Shown here: positions 1-5,672 of the stretch, one piece after another | Position numbering within the stretch: position 1 is the first letter of the stretch | Layout: each line of letters starts with the position of its first letter | Assembly: GCA_947481355.1 (NCBI GenBank) | Contig: CANKGM010000146.1 | Span: 1-5,672, forward strand | Length of the DNA: 5,672 nucleotides | Source of the DNA: Chitinophagaceae bacterium | GTDB taxonomy: Bacteria; Bacteroidota; Bacteroidia; Chitinophagales; Chitinophagaceae | Direction: 5' to 3' | Position numbers and translations under genes: made by a program | Notes under the pieces: model-generated | Databases searched by the model: none | What the model was told of the DNA's origin: nothing | What the model saw: the letters and a program-made list of their open reading frames with translations, nothing else

Positions 1-2208
1 ATGCGTGCCAATCGAGGATTACCTAAAAACACTGCCCTCATTAAATTTTTAAGTGAGCCTGGCATGAAAGTTAAATTACAGAAATCCGAAAACTACTATC
101 TCGCAGAGCAACAAAAGCATATGCCTGAGGTAGATGAAGAACTGTATTTCCATATTGATGAAAAAAATAATCAGGTAGAACTTACCGACAAAGGTTTGCA
201 TTATATCACTAAAGGCGGAGAAGATCCAAACTTTTTTGTGTTACCTGATTTGAGTATGGCTATAGCCGAAATAGAAAAAAGCAATGCCTCTGATGGTGAA
301 AAAATAAATGGTAAAGAAACTTTAATTCAAGAATATTCAATCAAAGCAGACCGCATCCATACAGTACAGCAGTTGTTAAAAGCCTATACTGTATTCGAAA
401 AAGATGTGGAGTATGTTGTGTTAGATGGTCAAGTGAAAATTGTAGACGAGCAAACTGGACGTATCATGGAAGGTCGACGTTATAGCGATGGCCTTCACCA
501 AGCCATTGAAGCAAAGGAAAATGTAAAAATTGAAGCGGCTACACAAACATATGCTACCGTAACGCTTCAAAATTACTTTAGAATGTACCATAAGCTTGCT
601 GGTATGACTGGTACAGCAGAAACGGAAGCAGCGGAATTATGGAATATCTACAAATTAGATGTAGTTACTATCCCTACTAATATCCCGATGTCAAGAGTAG
701 ATCATGAAGACCTAGTGTTCAAAACAAAACGAGAAAAATTCAAATCTGTAATAGACGAGATTGAAGCACTTCGTAATGCAGGTCGTCCTATACTTGTGGG
801 AACTACATCCGTTGAGGTTTCAGAATTACTAAGTAGAATGCTTCAGCAAAAGAAAATTCCACATAACGTATTAAATGCAAAGCAACATGCTAGAGAGGCG
901 CAAGTTATTGCTGAAGCAGGTTTAGCCAGTAATGTAACCATCGCTACTAATATGGCAGGTAGAGGAACAGATATTAAGTTGGGTGAAGGAGTAAAAGAAT
1001 CTGGTGGACTTGCCATCATAGGAACAGAGCGACATGAAAGCAGGCGTGTTGATAGGCAGTTAAGAGGTCGGGCAGGAAGACAAGGAGATCCAGGTACTTC
1101 ACAGTTCTATGTATCACTTGAGGATGACCTTATGAGGATGTTTGGAAGTGAACGAATTGCTTCGTTGATGGACAGAATGGGTTACAAAGAAGGTGAAGTG
1201 ATTCAACATAGCATGATTACCAAGAGTATAGAAAGGGCTCAGAAAAAAGTGGAAGAAAATAACTTCGGAATCAGAAAGCGACTATTGGAATACGATGACG
1301 TAATGAATAAGCAACGTAATGTTGTATATAGCAAAAGACAACACGCGTTATTTGGAGAAAGGTTGGCGCTTGATTTGGACAATGCATTCTACGGTGTTGC
1401 CTCAGCATTAGTTAATCAATATGCTGGAACAGGAGATTTTGAAGCGTTTAGGTTGTCTGCCATCATGCATTTTAGCATAGACACTGCTATTTCTGAAGAA
1501 GCACTTGAAAAAGGAGATATAAATACGCTTACAGAGGAGTTATACAAACAAGCTATTGAACATTATAGCGCTAAAAAAATTGCATTAGCAAAACAATCGC
1601 TTCCTGTTTTTCAAAATGTCAGACTAACTCAAGGGAAAAATATTGCAAATGTAGTTGTTCCATTTACTGATGGTAAAAAATCAATTAATGTATTAACTAA
1701 TCTCGAGAAAGCACTTAGCTCAAAAGGAGTCGAGATGGCCAATACATTAGAAAAAACCATTACACTTGCATTAATAGACGATAGTTGGAAAGAACATCTC
1801 AGAGCAATGGACGATTTAAAACAGAGTGTTCAAACAGCAGTCTATGAACAAAAAGATCCATTGGTTATTTATAAGCAGAGTGCATTTCAACTTTTCTCTG
1901 ATATGGATGCCGAAGTAAATAAAGAAATTGTATCCTTCCTGTGTCATGCTGGATTACCAACAGATCAAACTTCTGGTGGACTTAAAGAAGGGAAGGAGAG
2001 CAGAACAGATATGAGTAAAATGCAAATCAGAAAAGATGATGTTAATGCAAGAAACTCACCTGAAATGCTTGATACTGAAAATGCGTACCATGACCCATCC
2101 GAGCAAATTAAGCAAGAACCTATTCGAGTTGGACCTAAAGTTGGACGCAATGATCCTTGTCCATGTGGTAGTGGAAAAAAATTCAAGGCTTGCCACGGAA
2201 AAGAATAA
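1..2208 (+). CDS. secA: SecA preprotein translocase ATPase, 5'-truncated by the window edge
   Basis: SecA is the cytosolic and membrane-peripheral ATPase that drives unfolded preproteins through SecYEG. The visible 735 residues start inside the gene. The first Met matches an internal position, because the following GLPKN...SEPG segment is mid-protein in Bacteroidota SecA. The Walker A/B half (NBD1) is therefore upstream. Seen here: the preprotein cross-linking region at about 1-180 (FHIDEKNNQVELTDKG, then DEQTGR and GRRYSDGLHQA); the GMTGTAETEA junction at 201-210; NBD2 with GRPILVGTTSVE (261-272), ATNMAGRGTDIKLG (315-328) and the arginine-finger segment RQLRGRAGRQGDPG (352-365). Next come the helical scaffold and two-helix-finger region (YDDVMNKQR 431-439; DDSWKEHLRAMDDLKQSV 593-610; YEQKDPLVIYK 615-625). 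A variable polar linker follows (about 652-710), then a SEC-C zinc motif with C720, C722, C731 and H732. The stop is TAA at 2206-2208. I see no frameshift or missing motif. Family identity is essentially certain; the true start lies outside the window. Confidence 0.98.
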   Translation: MRANRGLPKNTALIKFLSEPGMKVKLQKSENYYLAEQQKHMPEVDEELYFHIDEKNNQVELTDKGLHYITKGGEDPNFFVLPDLSMAIAEIEKSNASDGEKINGKETLIQEYSIKADRIHTVQQLLKAYTVFEKDVEYVVLDGQVKIVDEQTGRIMEGRRYSDGLHQAIEAKENVKIEAATQTYATVTLQNYFRMYHKLAGMTGTAETEAAELWNIYKLDVVTIPTNIPMSRVDHEDLVFKTKREKFKSVIDEIEALRNAGRPILVGTTSVEVSELLSRMLQQKKIPHNVLNAKQHAREAQVIAEAGLASNVTIATNMAGRGTDIKLGEGVKESGGLAIIGTERHESRRVDRQLRGRAGRQGDPGTSQFYVSLEDDLMRMFGSERIASLMDRMGYKEGEVIQHSMITKSIERAQKKVEENNFGIRKRLLEYDDVMNKQRNVVYSKRQHALFGERLALDLDNAFYGVASALVNQYAGTGDFEAFRLSAIMHFSIDTAISEEALEKGDINTLTEELYKQAIEHYSAKKIALAKQSLPVFQNVRLTQGKNIANVVVPFTDGKKSINVLTNLEKALSSKGVEMANTLEKTITLALIDDSWKEHLRAMDDLKQSVQTAVYEQKDPLVIYKQSAFQLFSDMDAEVNKEIVSFLCHAGLPTDQTSGGLKEGKESRTDMSKMQIRKDDVNARNSPEMLDTENAYHDPSEQIKQEPIRVGPKVGRNDPCPCGSGKKFKACHGKE
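2157..2196 (+). other. SEC-C zinc-binding motif coding segment of SecA
   Basis: The last 16 residues of SecA carry the CxCx8CH pattern (C720, C722, C731, H732) with the usual GSGKKFK core between the second and third cysteines. In SecA this C-terminal domain binds one zinc ion and is known to contact SecB and/or ribosomes. All four ligands are present, so the metal site should be functional. I cannot tell from this window whether the organism has SecB. The motif also marks the natural C-terminus, so the gene is complete at its 3' end. Confidence 0.93.
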
Positions 2209-2256
2209 TGGAAAGAGTTAGCGTTTCAAGATAATAATGCCAAAAGCATCAATCAA
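2209..2256 (+). other. secA-amidohydrolase intergenic leader, no Shine-Dalgarno, mini-ORFs
   Basis: This 48-base spacer has no purine-rich GGAGG-like site in the 15 bases before the ATG at 2257 (the sequence there is aagcatcaatcaa), which is usual for Bacteroidota. I see no convincing TAnnTTTG promoter element; the nearest string, TAGCGTTTC, has the wrong spacing and last base. I also see no terminator hairpin with a T-tract. Two tiny frames cross the spacer: 2208-2234 begins at the ATG overlapping the secA stop, and 2237-2263 overlaps the amidohydrolase start. The lack of promoter and terminator favours read-through transcription from secA, but this is inference. Confidence 0.4.
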
Positions 2257-3438
2257 ATGTTGAAGGAAAAAATAAAAAAACGTGCGGCTGACTATTTCGA
2301 ACAATATCGTTCGATTAGGCATCATCTTCATGCCCATCCAGAATTGAGCTATGTTGAATACAATACTTCTTCCTTTATACAAAAGCATTTAGAGAAACTA
2401 GGTATCCCTTTCACTGTTATGGCGAACACAGGAGTAATCGGGACTATACAAGGCAAACCTTCTGAACGTGTGATTGCATTACGAGCAGACATGGATGCGC
2501 TACCTATTCAAGAAGAAAATATACACCCTTATGCATCGACAGTCAAAGGAGTTATGCATGCGTGTGGACACGACGTACACACTACATGCCTTCTTGGTGC
2601 AGCGCAAATATTGAATGAGCTAAAAGATGAATGGTACGGAACTATCAAGCTCATCTTTCAACCTGGAGAGGAAAAAAATCCTGGAGGTGCTAGTCTATTA
2701 ATCAAAGAAGGTGTACTTGAAAATCCTGCACCTCAAGCAATTTTTGCATTACATGTGAATCCATCACTTGAAACCGGTAATCTAAGCTTTAGAGCAGGTA
2801 AAGTGATGGCAAGTGCTGATGAGCTGTATATCACTATAAAAGGAAAAGGTGGACATGCTGCCGCGCCTCATCTTACAACAGACACTATACTGACTGCTTC
2901 AATGATAACTGTTGCGTTACAACAGGTAGTGAGTCGCAATAATAATCCCTTCTCTCCTTCCGTGCTTTCCATATGCTCAATTCAAGGAGGGCATACTACC
3001 AATGTCATTCCATCAGAGGTAAAATTGATGGGAACCTTTAGAGCAATGGATGAAGAGTGGAGATTGAAGGCACATCAAAGAATTGAAAATATAGTTCAAC
3101 ATGTTGCCGAATCACAAGGAGCAGAAGTTGATTTGAAAATTGATGTAGGCTATCCTTGCGTATACAATGATCCCAATTTAAACGATGCTACAAGATCAAT
3201 TGGCATTGATTTTGTAGGCAGTGATTTTGTCGAAGAAACTGAACTTAGGATGGGAGCAGAAGACTTTGGGTATTACTCTCAACAAATCCCAGGATGTTTT
3301 TTTAGACTTGGAACTGGAAATAAATCAAAAGGAATTGGATCTGGTGTTCATACCCCAACTTTTGATATTGATGAAAATGCCATAGAAATTGGCATTGGCA
3401 TAATGGCATATATAGGTGCCTCAGCATTGAACAAATAA
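2257..3438 (+). CDS. M20-family (M20D-like) metal-dependent amidohydrolase / N-acyl amino acid hydrolase
   Basis: This is a complete 393-residue enzyme, the usual length for the M20D group (hippurate hydrolase, N-acyl-L-amino acid amidohydrolase, IAA-amino acid hydrolase, N-acetyldiaminopimelate deacetylase). These enzymes use a two-metal (Zn or Mn) centre to cleave an amide bond. The expected metal ligands are all visible: C103 and H105 in HACGHD, E139 in PGEE with E138 as the probable catalytic base, H166 in ALHVNP, and H365 in GSGVHTPTF. The catalytic domain is split (about 1-185 and 300-393) around a lid/dimerisation domain (about 186-295) with GKGGHAAAPH (H200) and GGHTTNVIPSEV. RADMDALPI (76-84) and GAEDFGYY (333-340) are further family signatures. 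There is no signal peptide or membrane segment, so it should be cytosolic. The ATG at 2257 is the first start after the secA stop and places the helix before HHLHAHPELS at the normal distance. Substrate cannot be decided from sequence alone; peptide or amino-acid salvage is a reasonable guess, and lysine biosynthesis (N-acetyl-DAP deacetylase) is an alternative. Confidence 0.95.
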   Translation: MLKEKIKKRAADYFEQYRSIRHHLHAHPELSYVEYNTSSFIQKHLEKLGIPFTVMANTGVIGTIQGKPSERVIALRADMDALPIQEENIHPYASTVKGVMHACGHDVHTTCLLGAAQILNELKDEWYGTIKLIFQPGEEKNPGGASLLIKEGVLENPAPQAIFALHVNPSLETGNLSFRAGKVMASADELYITIKGKGGHAAAPHLTTDTILTASMITVALQQVVSRNNNPFSPSVLSICSIQGGHTTNVIPSEVKLMGTFRAMDEEWRLKAHQRIENIVQHVAESQGAEVDLKIDVGYPCVYNDPNLNDATRSIGIDFVGSDFVEETELRMGAEDFGYYSQQIPGCFFRLGTGNKSKGIGSGVHTPTFDIDENAIEIGIGIMAYIGASALNK

Positions 3439-3496
3439 TGAAGAAACTACTTGCCTAAGCACTATTGATTTTACTGATTGCTCTCAAATAAAAAGC
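3439..3496 (+). other. amidohydrolase-maeB intergenic leader, no Shine-Dalgarno
   Basis: This is a 58-base AT-rich spacer. The bases just before the maeB ATG (caaataaaaagc) are A-rich without a Shine-Dalgarno core, as is common in Bacteroidota. An ATG at 3438-3440 overlaps the amidohydrolase TAA and opens a six-codon frame that stops at 3456-3458. A TTG at 3451-3453 lies about 18 bases before TACTGATT (3472-3479), which only loosely resembles the Bacteroidota TTG / TAnnTTTG promoter, so I do not call a promoter. No hairpin with a T-run is present, so nothing argues for transcription ending between the two genes. Confidence 0.35.
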
Positions 3497-5672
3497 ATGC
3501 AAAAAAAATTAAGAAAAGAACAGGCCCTTGAATATCATTCAAAGGGAAGACCCGGAAAAATTGAAGTTGTTCCAACAAAAGAAGCTAAAACACAACGAGA
3601 TTTATCTCTCGCATATTCACCAGGCGTGGCAGAACCATGCATGGAAATTTTTCATAACCCAGAAGATGTATATAAATACACGGCTAAGGGAAATCTAGTT
3701 GCTGTAATTAGCAACGGCACTGCAGTGCTTGGCCTTGGCGATATTGGACCCGAAGCTGGCAAACCAGTCATGGAGGGTAAGGGAGTACTTTTCAAAATTT
3801 TTGCAGACATTGATGTTTTTGATATTGAAATTGACGAAAAAGATCCCGTAAAATTTGTTGAAATTGTCAAAGCATTACAACCAACATTTGGAGGAATTAA
3901 CCTAGAAGATATAAAGGCCCCTGAATGTTTTTATATCGAACAAAAGCTCAAGGAGCAAATGAAGATTCCAGTGATGCATGACGACCAACACGGCACGGCT
4001 ATTATCAGCGCTGCCGCGTTATTGAATGCACTTGAATTACAAAAGAAAAAAATTGATGAAATAGTAATTCTTGTTAATGGTGCAGGAGCAGCGGCAATGG
4101 CTTGCATAGAGTTATATGAAGCACTAGGCGCTAAAAGAGAAAATGTTTGGATGTTCGATTCCAAAGGGTTGATCAACAAAAGTAGGACTGACCTAGATGA
4201 AAGAAAAATAAGATTTGCTGTTGAAAGACCGAATATATCACTTGACGAAGCATTTAAGGATGCGGATGTTTTCATTGGATTAAGTAAAGGCAATGTTGTT
4301 AACAAAGAAATGGTGAAAAAAATGGCACCTCGTGCTATAGTATTTGCTATGGCGAATCCAGATCCAGAAATAACATGGGAAGAAGCCACATCAGTAAGAG
4401 AAGATATCATTATGGCAACAGGAAGATCTGACTATCCCAATCAAGTGAATAATGTACTTGGCTTCCCGTATATTTTTCGTGGCGCATTGGATGTTAGAGC
4501 TACAACCATAAACGAGGCCATGAAATTGGCTGCAGTAAAAGCATTGGCAGAACTCACCAAAACTCCTGTACCAGAAATTGTAACCATGGCATACAATGAA
4601 ACGAATATTTCATTTGGCCCTCACTACATCATACCAAAACCACTTGACCCAAGACTTATCAGTACGATATCACCAGCGGTAGCAAAGGCAGCAATGGAGA
4701 GCGGTGTTGCGCAAAAGCCTATTCTAGATTTTGATGCATACACTATTGAACTCAATAAGCGACTTGGCATCGACAATCAATTGGTAAGGGCGTTGGGCAG
4801 CAAGGCGCGTAAAAATCCAAAACGTGTCGTTTTTGCTGATGCAGAAAATATAAAAGTATTGAAGGCAGCCCAAATTGCCGCTGATGAAGGGTTTGCCATT
4901 CCAATCTTATTGGGTGATGAAACAATCATCAAAGAACTTGCTGAGCAAAATGGGGTCTATATAGATGATCTAGTAATCATCAATCCTAAGAGTGATGATA
5001 TGAAACAGAAAAGACAGGCTTATGGAGAAATTTACTTTGAGAAAAGGCAACGCAGAGGAGTAAATAAATATGAAGTAAATAAAAAAATGAAAGACCGAAA
5101 TCATTTTGGTTGCATGATGGTTGAAACAGGCGATGCAGATGCCATGATTTCAGGATTAAGCCGAAACTATCCAGATACCATTCGTCCAGCTATTCAAATC
5201 ATTGGAACAGAAGATGGCGTGAGTAAGATAGCAGGCATGTATATTATGTTAACGAAAAAAGGGCCACTCTTCCTAGCCGACACTACAGTTAATTTCAATC
5301 CTACTTCAGAAGAATTAGCAGACATCACATTGCTTGTAGCAAAACAAGTTAAAGCATTGGGTATAACACCTCGAATTGCTATGCTTAGCTATTCGAACTT
5401 TGGAAGTAGTGAAACTCCAGAGGCAATAACTGTGAGAAATGCAAGATCAATAGTTAAAAAAAGAAATCCCTCTTTAATAGTTGATGGAGAAATGCAAGGT
5501 ATTGTCGCATTCAATAAAGATATTCTTCGAGACAACTACCCATTTTCTGAATTGGTGAATAATGGAGATGTTAACACATTGATATTCCCTAACTTAAGTG
5601 CAGGAAACATTGCCTACAATTTGTTACAGGAAGTAGGCGAAGCGGATGCAATTGGGCCAATATTACTTGGAC
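3497..5672 (+). CDS. maeB: Hybrid NADP-dependent malic enzyme (malic domain plus phosphotransacetylase-like domain), 3'-truncated
   Basis: MaeB oxidatively decarboxylates malate to pyruvate and CO2, usually reducing NADP+, and supplies NADPH and pyruvate in the cytosol. The frame is open from the ATG at 3497 through the right edge (725 codons, no frameshift). Hybrid enzymes run about 755-770 residues, so roughly 30-45 are missing. Malic domain: Y40 in AYSPGVA (catalytic acid), ISNGTAVLGLGDIG (71-84), K95 in VMEGKG (catalytic base), metal ligands E137 and D138 in NLEDIKAPECF, and D163 in HDDQHGTA. The NAD(P)-binding domain has GAGAAA (195-200), ANPDPE (286-291) and TGRSDYPNQVNN (308-319). ISPAVAKAAMESGVA (391-405) leads to a linker and then the phosphotransacetylase-like domain from about 430: GDADAMISG (545-553), DTIRPAIQIIG (560-570), LADTTVN (593-599), SYSNFGSS (631-638), DGEMQ (663-667) and FPNLSAGNIAYN (697-708). 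In characterised hybrid malic enzymes this domain binds acetyl-CoA and inhibits the enzyme rather than making acetyl phosphate. The N-terminus aligns in length with E. coli MaeB as I recall it, supporting the chosen start. NADP versus NAD preference is not proven. Confidence 0.97.
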   Translation, partial: MQKKLRKEQALEYHSKGRPGKIEVVPTKEAKTQRDLSLAYSPGVAEPCMEIFHNPEDVYKYTAKGNLVAVISNGTAVLGLGDIGPEAGKPVMEGKGVLFKIFADIDVFDIEIDEKDPVKFVEIVKALQPTFGGINLEDIKAPECFYIEQKLKEQMKIPVMHDDQHGTAIISAAALLNALELQKKKIDEIVILVNGAGAAAMACIELYEALGAKRENVWMFDSKGLINKSRTDLDERKIRFAVERPNISLDEAFKDADVFIGLSKGNVVNKEMVKKMAPRAIVFAMANPDPEITWEEATSVREDIIMATGRSDYPNQVNNVLGFPYIFRGALDVRATTINEAMKLAAVKALAELTKTPVPEIVTMAYNETNISFGPHYIIPKPLDPRLISTISPAVAKAAMESGVAQKPILDFDAYTIELNKRLGIDNQLVRALGSKARKNPKRVVFADAENIKVLKAAQIAADEGFAIPILLGDETIIKELAEQNGVYIDDLVIINPKSDDMKQKRQAYGEIYFEKRQRRGVNKYEVNKKMKDRNHFGCMMVETGDADAMISGLSRNYPDTIRPAIQIIGTEDGVSKIAGMYIMLTKKGPLFLADTTVNFNPTSEELADITLLVAKQVKALGITPRIAMLSYSNFGSSETPEAITVRNARSIVKKRNPSLIVDGEMQGIVAFNKDILRDNYPFSELVNNGDVNTLIFPNLSAGNIAYNLLQEVGEADAIGPILLG

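Noticed and set aside
1..3. ATG at the very first base as the true start of a short SecA
   Set aside because: The residues that follow match the interior of SecA, and a protein starting here would lack the Walker A/B ATPase half; this Met is most simply an internal codon at the window edge.
1965..2186. Minus-strand open frame of 73 codons opposite the 3' end of secA
   Set aside because: It lies wholly opposite the well-supported SecA linker and zinc motif, resembles no family I know, and is explained by the composition of the sense gene.
2036..2221. Plus-strand 61-codon frame overlapping the secA C-terminus in another frame
   Set aside because: The SecA frame here encodes the SEC-C zinc motif; the overlapping translation shows no recognisable domain and is a frame shadow.
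2237..2249. Small inverted repeat ATGC-CAAAA-GCAT in the spacer before the amidohydrolase
   Set aside because: The stem is only 4 base pairs and has no T-tract after it, so it is too weak for a terminator or operator and expected by chance.
3451..3479. Possible Bacteroidota-type promoter (TTG, about 18 bases, TACTGATT) before maeB
   Set aside because: The -7 element has two mismatches to TAnnTTTG in the important TTTG part, and such loose matches are frequent in AT-rich DNA.
3652..3870. Minus-strand 72-codon open frame inside maeB
   Set aside because: It is antisense to the conserved malic-enzyme catalytic motifs (Lys95 region), and its Ser/Thr-rich translation is typical of an antisense shadow.
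3931..4410. Minus-strand 159-codon open frame inside maeB, hydrophobic and Ser-rich, looking superficially membrane-like
   Set aside because: It is antisense to the metal-binding and NAD(P)-binding segments of maeB; the hydrophobic look comes from reverse-complementing Lys/Glu/Asn-rich codons. No independent start signal or family match.

Overview
The window is an ordinary, AT-rich (by eye about 40% GC) piece of bacterial chromosome. It is densely coding on the + strand, with three genes and two short gaps of 48 and 58 bases. It most likely comes from Bacteroidota. The protein sequences fit that phylum from memory: the SecA segments around GLPKNTALIKF, HMPEVDEELYF and EENNFGIRKRLLEYDDVMN, and the malic enzyme segment ISGLSRNYPDTIRP. 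Neither complete start codon has a Shine-Dalgarno sequence, and both have A-rich leaders, which is also usual for Bacteroidota. No database search was possible, so genus and family are not assigned.

Layout: (1) Positions 1-2208 hold the C-terminal two-thirds or so of secA, the ATPase motor of the Sec protein-export pathway. The gene enters from the left edge, so its N-terminal Walker A/B half is missing. (2) Positions 2257-3438 hold a complete M20-family zinc-dependent amidohydrolase, a cytosolic enzyme that probably cleaves an N-acyl amino acid or a related amide. (3) Positions 3497-5672 hold maeB, a hybrid malic enzyme: a malate-oxidising, decarboxylating domain followed by a phosphotransacetylase-like domain. 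It runs off the right edge with an estimated 30-45 codons missing.

The three genes share orientation and tight spacing, and no terminator-like hairpin is visible between them, so co-transcription is possible. Their functions (protein export, amide hydrolysis, central carbon metabolism) do not form an obvious pathway, and the arrangement looks like compact housekeeping gene order. I found no RNA genes, mobile elements, CRISPR arrays or notable repeats, and no sign of a previously undescribed system. The points worth a second look are small: a chain of overlapping mini-ORFs bridging secA to the amidohydrolase start, a stop-overlapping mini-ORF before maeB, a single in-frame stop separating SecA from the downstream enzyme, and partial preservation of phosphotransacetylase motifs in the malic enzyme's regulatory domain.
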